NCBI RefSeq assembly: GCF_009765875.1
Contig: NZ_LMUP01000002.1
Coordinates: 372,001-436,000 of the forward strand
DNA: 64,000 bases
Reading direction: 5' to 3'
From: Pedobacter sp. L105
Lineage (GTDB): Bacteria; Bacteroidota; Bacteroidia; Sphingobacteriales; Sphingobacteriaceae
Under the pieces are notes generated by a model. The model was not told the origin of the DNA, searched no databases, and worked only from the letters and a program-made list of their open reading frames with translations. Shown here piece after piece: positions 53,403-60,896 of this stretch. Each line of letters starts with the position of its first letter. Positions within the stretch are counted from its first letter, which is position 1. A program made the translations under genes and the position numbers.

Positions 53403-53817
53403 AATTGAAAGACCTTTAAGGGTCATGCTCATTGATGATAATATCATCGATCTAAAGATCAACAATAAGATCATCCTGATCTCCAAACTATTTGATGACA
53501 TCATTCAGTTCCAGTCTGGAGAAGATGCGTTAAACTACTTTAGCGATCACGCCAATGAACCAGATAAGATGCCTCATTTGATTCTGCTGGATATACAAAT
53601 GCCAGAAATGGATGGTTTTGAATTTCTTGAAAATTATAAGCGTTTTTCACCCCAGCTAAAAGACAGTTGCCTGGTGGCCATGTTATCTTCCACGCTTGAC
53701 TTTGGGGATATTCATAAAGCTGAAGCTAATCCCTATGTGATCAAGCTATTGAAAAAACCATTGATTCCCTCAGAACTGGAAATCATCTTTAACGCTAATT
53801 TCAAAATTATAGATTAA
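53392..53817 (+). CDS. Lone receiver-domain response regulator
   Basis: A 141-residue CheY-like protein. Acidic pair IDDN, phospho-acceptor Asp67 (LLDIQMPEMDG), Ser/Thr in MLSST and Lys in LLKKPL. There is no output domain. It is the last gene of the five-gene operon and the likely target of the hybrid kinase. It is not close in sequence to the divergent receiver at 47717-48184. Confidence 0.92.
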   Translation: MAIEIERPLRVMLIDDNIIDLKINNKIILISKLFDDIIQFQSGEDALNYFSDHANEPDKMPHLILLDIQMPEMDGFEFLENYKRFSPQLKDSCLVAMLSSTLDFGDIHKAEANPYVIKLLKKPLIPSELEIIFNANFKIID

Positions 53818-53857
53818 GGTAGAATAGATATTAAACCTATTCTACCTCTATTTTTTA
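53817..53857 (+). terminator. Terminator of the E1/GNAT/signalling operon
   Basis: Perfect 11-bp stem, AGGTAGAATAG (53817-53827) with CTATTCTACCT (53837-53847), 9-nt loop, then TTTTTT (53851-53856). The first base overlaps the stop codon. Confidence 0.8.
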
Positions 53858-54874
53858 TTTAAATTCCCCTTTTCTAGCCAACCTGTTGGCCTTTGCCAGC
53901 TCGAGAAATGATTCCTGTGCAGCCTTGACATTTTCTGCTTTACCCTTCCATAATTCCAATGCAGGCTGATGTAATGCCCTCGAAAAAGAATAAGTAACCG
54001 GCCATGGCAGTTCTGCTTTGTAAGTCAGGTTAATTGCATTTAAATTTTTTGTTGCCGCTAGTGCATCCTGTCCTCCTGAAAGGAAAGCCACACCCGAAAC
54101 CGTTGCCGGAACTGCATTACGTAAAGTTTGTACAGTCAAAGCAGCTACCCGGTCGGCATCAACTTTTTGAGCTGAACCTGCGCCCGGTAAAATCATATTT
54201 GGTTTTAAAATTAAACCTCCCAGCTCCACTTTAAGCAGATACAATTGTTCAAATAAAATGCGCAATGCTTTCTCCGTTACTTCTGCACACCTTTCTATGT
54301 TATGATCGCCATCCATAATTACCTCAGGCTCAACAATAGGCACAATTCCTGCCCGCTGACAAGCAGCTGCATAACGTGCCAGGGCATGGGCATTACTCAC
54401 CAGGCAGGCATCACTAGGCAATGTTAACCCGTCGATCAAGATAACGGCTCTCCATTTCGCAAATTTTAAACCTAATTTTGCATAACCTGTTAACCGCTCT
54501 GCCAAATCATCTAATCCTTTGGTAACTTTTTCACCAGGAAAACCAGCAAGGTCTTCTGTTCCTTCATCCAGCTTTATTCCAGGAATAATTCCTGCTTTGT
54601 TCATCACTTCCAAAAAAGGTGTACCTGATGCTGTTTTCTGATAAACAGTTTCATCAAATAAGATTGCCCCGTTAATATATTCACCTATGCCGGGCGTAGT
54701 AATTAATACTTCACGATAAGCCCTTCTATTTTCTTCTGTTTGTTCTATTCCTGAACCTTCAAAACGTTTATTCAGGGTAGCTACGCTTTCATCAATTGCA
54801 ACAAGACCTTTATGGTCGGCTACCATTGCCTTTGCAGTATTGATCAATTGCTGGATGTGGTCTTCTTTTTCCAT
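53855..54874 (-). CDS. Class I fructose-bisphosphate aldolase
   Basis: A 339-residue aldolase of the eukaryotic class I type. It cleaves fructose 1,6-bisphosphate using a Schiff-base Lys in LILKPNMILPG; also FAKWRAV, IVPIVEPEVIMDGDHNIERC and FLSGGQ are active-site and family blocks. The N-terminal KGLVAIDESVATLNKRF is standard. Class I enzymes of this type are metal-independent and patchy in bacteria. It is a single gene; palindromes upstream (54914-54947) may be regulatory. Confidence 0.95.
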   Translation of the reverse strand: MEKEDHIQQLINTAKAMVADHKGLVAIDESVATLNKRFEGSGIEQTEENRRAYREVLITTPGIGEYINGAILFDETVYQKTASGTPFLEVMNKAGIIPGIKLDEGTEDLAGFPGEKVTKGLDDLAERLTGYAKLGLKFAKWRAVILIDGLTLPSDACLVSNAHALARYAAACQRAGIVPIVEPEVIMDGDHNIERCAEVTEKALRILFEQLYLLKVELGGLILKPNMILPGAGSAQKVDADRVAALTVQTLRNAVPATVSGVAFLSGGQDALAATKNLNAINLTYKAELPWPVTYSFSRALHQPALELWKGKAENVKAAQESFLELAKANRLARKGEFK

Positions 54875-54913
54875 TTTATTCTATTTATAATGCCAATATA
54901 ACATTAGTACAAA

Positions 54914-54946
54914 AACAATTGTTCGCCTAAAACAATTATAATTGTT
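54914..54946. promoter_or_regulatory. Twin palindromes upstream of aldolase
   Basis: AACAATTGTT (54914-54923) and AACAATTATAATTGTT (54931-54946), both perfect. They share the half-site AACAATT and lie 40-72 nt before the aldolase ATG, suggesting two binding sites for one dimeric regulator. Confidence 0.5.
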
Positions 54947-55083
54947 TGATAGCCGTCATTATTGGCGTTATAAATTCCTTCATTTAAATAAGTAGATTTG
55001 TACCGCCCATCCCAGTTTGAGATCCCTTTGACTTCACTCGTACTTAAGTCTGCTTTTAAAGGGCATTGGCTCGACTATCCGGG

Positions 55084-55153
55084 GGGGTTGGTTCGGCTCT
55101 TACCCGAACCAACCCCGAACCAACACCCTACCAACACCCTACCAATCCCCTAT
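55084..55153. repeat. GC-rich hairpin with ACCAACACCCT-type tandem repeats
   Basis: A perfect 13-bp stem, GGGGTTGGTTCGG (55084-55096) with CCGAACCAACCCC (55104-55116), 7-nt loop. Directly after it are imperfect tandem copies of an 11-mer close to ACCAACACCCT up to about 55153. It looks like a REP-type intergenic element. Confidence 0.6.
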
Positions 55154-55260
55154 CAACACAAACCGAAGTCAAAACCATCTTAAATAGTGTCTTATCCTGT
55201 CTTATCCTGAAAAAACCTTACATTTTAGAGGTGATAGTTATTTTAATTTCCTGGTTTCAC

Positions 55261-55289
55261 TTGACACTGATAAAAATAATCTACATTTG
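55261..55289 (+). promoter_or_regulatory. tetR-operon promoter
   Basis: TTG (55261-55263), 18-nt spacer, TACATTTG (55282-55289), an exact consensus for Bacteroidota. The start site should be near 55295, inside the operator that follows. Confidence 0.8.
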
Positions 55290-55305
55290 TCAACCAAATG
55301 GTTGA
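55290..55305. promoter_or_regulatory. TetR operator candidate
   Basis: TCAACCAAATGGTTGA has 7-bp arms around AA. It begins 1 nt after the -7 box and ends 5 nt before the ATG, covering the predicted transcript start. A partial copy of the right half (ATGGTTGAGG) overlaps the start codon. Confidence 0.65.
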
Positions 55306-55310
55306 ACTTA

Positions 55311-55919
55311 ATGGTTGAGGAACAAAAAAGTACAGAAGAATTAATATTTAATGCCGCCCTAAGCGTTTTTCAACGTAAAGGCCTGGCAGGTGCCCGTATG
55401 CAGGAGATAGCTGACGAAGCCGGGATTAATAAATCTATGCTGCATTACTATTTCAGAAGTAAAGAACTGCTGTTCAGACAGGTATTTCTGATGTCTTTCA
55501 AGCAATTTTCGGCTTCTATTATTCCCTTGTTAAATCAGCCGGTCAGCTGGGAAGAAAAGATTCCTCTGGTAGCAGGTCACTATATCAGTTCCATGCAAAA
55601 AAACCCGGACCTGCCCCTGTTTATTATCAATGAGCTCCGTCATCATCCTGATGAATTTGTCAATATCGTAACACATAACGGCATCAGGGATACCTTATTC
55701 ATTAGCCAGCTAAAGGAAGGGATCGAAAAAGGAGAAATCAGGAAAATACAGCCCATACAAGTTATGGTCAGCATTATTTCTGAAACTGTATTTCCCTTTA
55801 TTGCCAGGCCTATGCTCATGCATATGACAAAATTATTGGATACCAACTGGGATACTTTTATCGAGAACCGTAAAGAGATCATTTCTGAGATGCTAATTAA
55901 ATATTTAAAAGAGTTTTAA
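55311..55919 (+). CDS. TetR family repressor of the efflux operon
   Basis: A 202-residue repressor. HTH about 8-55 (AALSVFQRKGLAGARMQEIA, DEAGINKSMLHYYFRSKELL). A helical ligand domain follows. I place the start at ATG 55311; an upstream in-frame TTG at 55287 would put the -7 box and operator inside the coding region. It is the first gene of a tetR-tolC-hlyD-ftsX-ABC operon and probably controls it together with itself. Confidence 0.93.
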   Translation: MVEEQKSTEELIFNAALSVFQRKGLAGARMQEIADEAGINKSMLHYYFRSKELLFRQVFLMSFKQFSASIIPLLNQPVSWEEKIPLVAGHYISSMQKNPDLPLFIINELRHHPDEFVNIVTHNGIRDTLFISQLKEGIEKGEIRKIQPIQVMVSIISETVFPFIARPMLMHMTKLLDTNWDTFIENRKEIISEMLIKYLKEF

Positions 55920-55921
55920 CA

Positions 55922-57238
55922 ATGAAGTTCACCTTTGCTTTTATAGCGATTTTACTGATCTTATTTAAGGATAATACCAATGCACAGACAGAACCACTTG
56001 TTCTGGGCTCCTTGCAGGAGGTGATTGCCAGGGCTATTAAAAATAATCCTACACAAGCTATTTATCAGCAGCAGATCAAACAGGCTATCTACAACCACAG
56101 AGCGTCCAATGGATTTATGTATCCAAATGTTAGCGGCAGCTTTAATGGCCAGGACAATCTGCACCTGGCGGTAACCCCTATTCCCGGTATCCTGATCAAC
56201 CAGCCCGGAACTACCTATTATGCACAGTTTGGTAAAAAATTCACTTACAATACCGGGCTGACGTTAAATGAAAATATATTCGACTGGTCGGCAATTTTAC
56301 AATCATCCATTGCCAAAAACAACATCATGCTTACGCAGCTGCAGCAAACTTCTTACATCCAAAGTTTAAAAGACCAGACAGCTAAACTGTACTTTTCTAT
56401 TTTAGTGGGCAAGGCTTCTTTAAAAGTAAGTAACCAGGACCTGGCCCTGGCAGACAGCCTGGTGATGTTAAGCAAACAACGGTTGAAAGAAGGCAGCACA
56501 GATGCCCTATCCGTAAACCAGGCCATGATCAATTACAACAATGTATTGCAAAATCAGGCACAGAGCCAGCAAATGTACAATCAGGGTATAGAAAACTTGA
56601 AGATTATACTGGGAGAAAAAGCAGTTACTGAACTCAGCCTTACTGAGCAGCTAAACATTGATTCTATTAATAATATCAGCAACATTAGTATGGGAGCAGA
56701 TAAAAGCATTGATGTTTACCGCCAGCAACTGATCATCTCCACTTTACAAAGCCGCGAACAAAGATCTGCCGCCTACCCTAAACTGGGTTTTAACGGATAC
56801 CTCGGTGCACAGCAATTCAGAAATGATTTCGGCCTGGGTTTTGGCAATGGGGCATGGACAGGCTACCGCTACCTGGGCTTAAGTTTAAACGTACCCATAT
56901 TTACAGGATTAACCAATACCAATAAATACAGAAGTAGTTTAGTACAACAGCAAATTGCTGATATGCAATATAAAACAGCAGCAGAACAAAGCGCTGTAAA
57001 TGACAGGCTGCTGCTGGAAAATTATTCTTCCTATACCCATATAACCAGGGCATCGGCAAATAGTTACCTGCTTTACCGTGCCAATGTTTCATTAAACAGC
57101 GCAAAATACCAGGAAGGGATTATCAATATGGATGTGTACCTCAAAGCATTTGAAGACTATTTAAAGGCAGAGAATACCCACCTCACTAACCTCTCCCAAC
57201 TACTATCAACCCAGGCTACTATTTTATCCAGAGATTAA
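55922..57238 (+). CDS. TolC family outer-membrane efflux protein
   Basis: A 438-residue outer-membrane channel. Signal peptide about 1-21 (ending TNAQ), then the two-repeat TolC fold with coiled-coil helices (IARAIKNNPTQAIYQQQIKQ, QMINYNNVLQ-like stretches) and beta-strands. The end of the second repeat is SAKYQEGIINMDVYLKAFEDY. It starts 2 nt after tetR and is the outer-membrane part of the export system. Confidence 0.92.
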   Translation: MKFTFAFIAILLILFKDNTNAQTEPLVLGSLQEVIARAIKNNPTQAIYQQQIKQAIYNHRASNGFMYPNVSGSFNGQDNLHLAVTPIPGILINQPGTTYYAQFGKKFTYNTGLTLNENIFDWSAILQSSIAKNNIMLTQLQQTSYIQSLKDQTAKLYFSILVGKASLKVSNQDLALADSLVMLSKQRLKEGSTDALSVNQAMINYNNVLQNQAQSQQMYNQGIENLKIILGEKAVTELSLTEQLNIDSINNISNISMGADKSIDVYRQQLIISTLQSREQRSAAYPKLGFNGYLGAQQFRNDFGLGFGNGAWTGYRYLGLSLNVPIFTGLTNTNKYRSSLVQQQIADMQYKTAAEQSAVNDRLLLENYSSYTHITRASANSYLLYRANVSLNSAKYQEGIINMDVYLKAFEDYLKAENTHLTNLSQLLSTQATILSRD

Positions 57239-57248
57239 ATTAAAAAAA

Positions 57249-58358
57249 GTGAAAGGCTTACCTATTTTTAAACATATAACAATCGTTCAACTTGGCATTT
57301 GCCTATTGTTTACGGCATGCACACAGCAGGAAACTATAATCCCGCAGCGCAAGGAAATTGTAGATGCCGTTTTTGGAAGCGGGCACATAGAGAACAACGA
57401 TCAATATAACGTAATGGCCAATACGGAAGGATATATAAAAGCTTCTTATGTTGCCGAAGGCGATTCCGTAAAAAGTAATCAGCACTTATTTCGCCTTTCC
57501 AATGAAGTGCAGCAAACGCAGGTAGGCAATGCCTTAACTAACCTGGAATTTGCTAAAAAGAATAATTCGCCAAGGGCACCACAGATTGAACAGCTGAAAA
57601 TACAGATCAGCCAGGCGGCCGATAAAAAAAGGGTAGATTCTTTAAATGAGCAGCGTTATTCCAGACTGGTAAAAACCCATGCTGTATCTGCAATGGATTA
57701 TGATAATGCATTGTTAACCTATCAGTCTTCTGCTTCCAGCTTAAATGTTTTGCGTAAAAACCTTGCCGATTTGCAGCGCAATGTAAAATTGAGTCAGCAA
57801 AACGCCAGTTCCCAATATCAGATACAGCAACAGAACAATGATTATAACAATTTGAACAGTAAGGCTGGCGGGGTGGTCATGAATATTTCCAAAAAGGTAG
57901 GCGATTATGTGAAAAAAGGCGATGCAATCGCCTTGATTGGTGCAGGCAAGCCTATTATTAAATTATATATCGCTGAAGATGATATCCAGCGTATTCAACC
58001 AGGGCAGGTTGCTTTAATCTCTTTGAACAGTGTAAAAGATTACACTTTTAAAGCTGTGGTGACTAAAATATACCCTGCTTTTAATAACGATCAGCAGTCG
58101 TTCATTGTAGAAGCATCCTTCACAGATCAGCCGGCTAATTTATTAAACGGGACACAATTACAGGCCAATGTGATTATCCAGACCAAAAAAGATGCCCTGG
58201 TCATTCCCTCCTATTATCTGATCAATGGCGATTATGTATTGCTTAAAGGAAGCAAGGATAAAAAAGCGGTTAAAACTGGCATACGCACGCTGGAATGGAC
58301 GGAAATTACAGCAGGCATCAGCACCGATGATGTATTGACCTTGCCTAAGCAGAAATAA
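57249..58358 (+). CDS. HlyD/MacA-like periplasmic adaptor lipoprotein
   Basis: A 369-residue membrane-fusion protein. The start is GTG 57249. The signal ends in a lipobox (LLFTAC), so it is anchored to the inner-membrane outer leaflet. A barrel-sandwich/lipoyl domain (about 45-90 and 200-250), a coiled-coil hairpin (about 95-200) and a beta-barrel domain (about 250-345) are visible. It bridges the ABC permease and TolC. Confidence 0.9.
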   Translation: MKGLPIFKHITIVQLGICLLFTACTQQETIIPQRKEIVDAVFGSGHIENNDQYNVMANTEGYIKASYVAEGDSVKSNQHLFRLSNEVQQTQVGNALTNLEFAKKNNSPRAPQIEQLKIQISQAADKKRVDSLNEQRYSRLVKTHAVSAMDYDNALLTYQSSASSLNVLRKNLADLQRNVKLSQQNASSQYQIQQQNNDYNNLNSKAGGVVMNISKKVGDYVKKGDAIALIGAGKPIIKLYIAEDDIQRIQPGQVALISLNSVKDYTFKAVVTKIYPAFNNDQQSFIVEASFTDQPANLLNGTQLQANVIIQTKKDALVIPSYYLINGDYVLLKGSKDKKAVKTGIRTLEWTEITAGISTDDVLTLPKQK

Positions 58359-58359
58359 C

Positions 58360-59601
58360 ATGTTAGCCACTAACTTAAAAATAGCTAAAGTTCATTTAAC
58401 GTCAAAGATTAAACAAAGCATTGTTGCGGTACTTGGAGTAACCTTTGGCATATCGATGTATGTGTTTATGAATAGTTTTATGACTGGCGTAAATGATATA
58501 CAGACAGAACTCGCATTTACCTCTATCTCCCATATTCACATTTATAATGATGGCCCGCCAGACAATACAAACCTTGTTAAAAAAGTTTATAAAGGGAATG
58601 TAGCTATCAACATCCGAAATGCCAGGGTGATTCAGTATACGGAAGGAATTAAAAATACGGGCGAAATACTGGCACTGGTACGTAAACAACCGGAGGTTAT
58701 TGGTATCACCCCTCAGGTTAACATCAACGTTTTCTTTAGGAATGGAAGTAATAAAATCAATGGTACACTTTCAGGGGTTGATGTGGATAATGAAAACAGG
58801 ATATTTAATATTGCCAGCTATATGACCTCTGGGAGCTGGAACGGCTTGCAGTACCGTCATGATGGGGTGATCCTGGGCTTAGATCTTGCCCATCAGCTCA
58901 GTCTCAATATCAACGACAATCTGAACCTGCTTACCCCGGATGGTGTAAGTAAAAACTATAAGATCATCGGTATATTTCAAACCAATGTGAAAAACGTAGA
59001 TAAGTCAAAAGCTTATATCAACATCAGTTCTGCCCGGCAGCTGATGGATAAAAACCAGGATTACGTGACAGACCTGCAGGTAAACGTGCGCGATTTTGAA
59101 ATTACCGAACCCGTTGTAGCCCGAATAGCTCCCGTTATTCCTTATAAAGTAGAAAGCTGGCAAACATCTAATCAGCAGTTAGAAGCAGGTTCAAAACTAC
59201 GGAATATCATCGCACAGGCTGTGTCGCTCACCATATTGCTTGTTGCGGGTTTCGGCATCTACAACATCATGAATATGACGATCAACGAAAAAATAAGAGA
59301 AATTGCTATTCTAAAAGCGATGGGCTTCTCGGGTCGCGATGTAACTCAGATATTCCTGGCGCAGGCTATTGTAATCGGTGTGATTGGAGGCCTTATTGGT
59401 ATGGTACTGGGATTTGTGATTGCAGACGTAGTTAACCATATCCCATTTAAACTGGGCGGATTAAATTACCTTCCTATGGCCTATCGTGTAAAAGATTACT
59501 TGCTTGCTTTTATTTTCGGATTGATCACCACGCTGGTTGCAGGTTATCTACCGGCCAGAAAAGCTTCAAAAATTGATCCTGTTGATATTATAAGAGGTTA
59601 A
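58360..59601 (+). CDS. ABC transporter permease, MacB/FtsX type
   Basis: A 413-residue permease. TM1 (about 20-40), a periplasmic MacB_PCD domain (about 45-260), then TM2-TM4 (about 285-405) with the FtsX core IREIAILKAMGFSGRDVTQI. One nt separates it from the adaptor gene. It lacks its own ATPase domain, which is provided by the next gene. Confidence 0.92.
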   Translation: MLATNLKIAKVHLTSKIKQSIVAVLGVTFGISMYVFMNSFMTGVNDIQTELAFTSISHIHIYNDGPPDNTNLVKKVYKGNVAINIRNARVIQYTEGIKNTGEILALVRKQPEVIGITPQVNINVFFRNGSNKINGTLSGVDVDNENRIFNIASYMTSGSWNGLQYRHDGVILGLDLAHQLSLNINDNLNLLTPDGVSKNYKIIGIFQTNVKNVDKSKAYINISSARQLMDKNQDYVTDLQVNVRDFEITEPVVARIAPVIPYKVESWQTSNQQLEAGSKLRNIIAQAVSLTILLVAGFGIYNIMNMTINEKIREIAILKAMGFSGRDVTQIFLAQAIVIGVIGGLIGMVLGFVIADVVNHIPFKLGGLNYLPMAYRVKDYLLAFIFGLITTLVAGYLPARKASKIDPVDIIRG

Positions 59602-59603
59602 AA

Positions 59604-60281
59604 ATGAACAACGACATCGCATTAAAGGCAGATCATATTGTTAAATACTTTTATGAGCCGCAGCAATTCCAGGTACTGAAAGAAGTAAGCATAGAAGTGA
59701 AAAAAGGTGAATTTGTTTCCCTGACGGGGAAATCGGGTTCAGGAAAATCTACCTTGTTATATATTCTCTCTACCATGGATACTTCTTATGAAGGAAGTTT
59801 AAGCATCAATGGAGGAATACTCACTGGTAAATCACAAAATGAACTGGCAGCTTTCAGAAATGAGCACATCGGTTTTGTGTTCCAGTTCCACTATCTGCTG
59901 ACAGACTTCTCTGTGATCGATAACGTGATGTTGCCGGCACTAAAACTCAACAAAAAAAGTAAAGCAGAGATCGAAGAAAAAGCTTACCAGAACCTTAAAA
60001 TGCTGGGTCTTGAAGATCAGGCCTTAAAGCTGGCCAGCAAACTCTCCGGAGGTCAGCAGCAGCGGGTGGCTATTGCCAGGGCACTGATTAATGACCCTTC
60101 AGTAATTATGGGTGATGAACCGACGGGCAATCTCGACTCTAAAAATACAGATATTGTGTTTGATATTTTCAGGGAACTTACCCTAACACGACATCAAACT
60201 ATAATTACGGTTACCCATGATGACGATTTTGCGGGGAAAAGTGACCGTATCATTCAAATGAGTGATGGTTTGATTATTTAA
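59604..60281 (+). CDS. ABC transporter ATP-binding protein, MacB/LolD type
   Basis: A 225-residue ATPase. Walker A is GKSGSGKST, the signature is LSGGQQQRVAIARAL and Walker B is VIMGDEPTGNLDS, with a His switch in VTHDDD. It sits 2 nt after the permease gene. The transcript end is a large hairpin that also covers the stop of the convergent thioredoxin-like gene. Confidence 0.95.
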   Translation: MNNDIALKADHIVKYFYEPQQFQVLKEVSIEVKKGEFVSLTGKSGSGKSTLLYILSTMDTSYEGSLSINGGILTGKSQNELAAFRNEHIGFVFQFHYLLTDFSVIDNVMLPALKLNKKSKAEIEEKAYQNLKMLGLEDQALKLASKLSGGQQQRVAIARALINDPSVIMGDEPTGNLDSKNTDIVFDIFRELTLTRHQTIITVTHDDDFAGKSDRIIQMSDGLII

Positions 60282-60319
60282 AGCAATTAACATCCCTTAA
60301 GGGGTGTTAATTGCTTTAA
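60278..60319. terminator. Bidirectional terminator spanning both convergent stop codons
   Basis: A 19-bp stem (60278-60296 with 60301-60319, one T-G pair, 4-nt loop TTAA). It contains the TAA of the ABC gene (60279-60281) and the stop of the minus-strand thioredoxin-like gene (60297-60299). T-rich flanks lie on both sides. Confidence 0.8.
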
Positions 60320-60782
60320 ATAATTTTTCAACGTCTTTATCACTGCTGGAAGAAAAAATAATTTTCTTATCAGGTCCATACAGGTACATGGAAGGATATT
60401 GTTTAGGATGGAAAGCCATAATAAATACATGGTCACGGTCCTGAACCACTTTTACGTTAGGCTTGGTTAACAAAGGTTTCGCAAAATTGGTCATAAAATA
60501 ATCGATAGACCGGTACTCATCCTGAGAAATCATAATGATGTTTAACTTATCTAACTCCTTACTCCTTTTACTGATCTCTGAAATTACTTTCTGGCAATGG
60601 CCACAGGTAGCATCGAAAAAAAAGATGAGGGATTTTTTTCCCTTAGGAATACTGTAAGTAGAAAAAGGAGTTGAATCCCTATTGTAGAAAATAGAATTGG
60701 GCATTGCTGTACCCACTGGATCCTGGGCCATTGCAGCTCCGGTAAAGAAAATTACACTTAAAAAGGTCAGCAGAAGTTTCAT
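60297..60782 (-). CDS. Periplasmic thioredoxin-like (TlpA/redoxin) protein
   Basis: A 161-residue exported thioredoxin-fold protein. The start is ATG 60782 (MKLLLTFLSVIFFTG), giving a signal peptide ending AMAQ. The active site is CGHC (DATCGHCQKVI), a full redox pair; cis-Pro is in QYPSMYLYG. It probably reduces or isomerises envelope disulfides. An upstream in-frame ATG (60815) would add 11 residues and is not preferred. Confidence 0.88.
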   Translation of the reverse strand: MKLLLTFLSVIFFTGAAMAQDPVGTAMPNSIFYNRDSTPFSTYSIPKGKKSLIFFFDATCGHCQKVISEISKRSKELDKLNIIMISQDEYRSIDYFMTNFAKPLLTKPNVKVVQDRDHVFIMAFHPKQYPSMYLYGPDKKIIFSSSSDKDVEKLFKAINTP

Positions 60783-60896
60783 AGAATCTTTAAAATAATC
60801 AAATAATGTCCTCAAATATCGCTTTAGTTGGACATTATTATGTCAGCTAAATTACAATTTATTTTTTACCGTCGTTTGAATCAATTACTAAACGTT

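Larger units (their letters stand above)
54875..55310. other. 436-nt divergent gap with palindromes, GC-rich hairpin and tetR promoter
   Basis: No convincing coding sequence. The left part has the aldolase promoter region and two AACAATTG-type palindromes. The centre has a GC-rich hairpin and short tandem repeats (55084-55153) that differ sharply from the AT-rich surroundings. The right part holds the tetR promoter and operator. Confidence 0.7.

Noticed and set aside
55084..55153. Short tandem repeats considered as a CRISPR array
   Set aside because: Repeat units are only about 11 nt, are contiguous without spacers and have no cas genes near; kept instead as a REP-like repeat.
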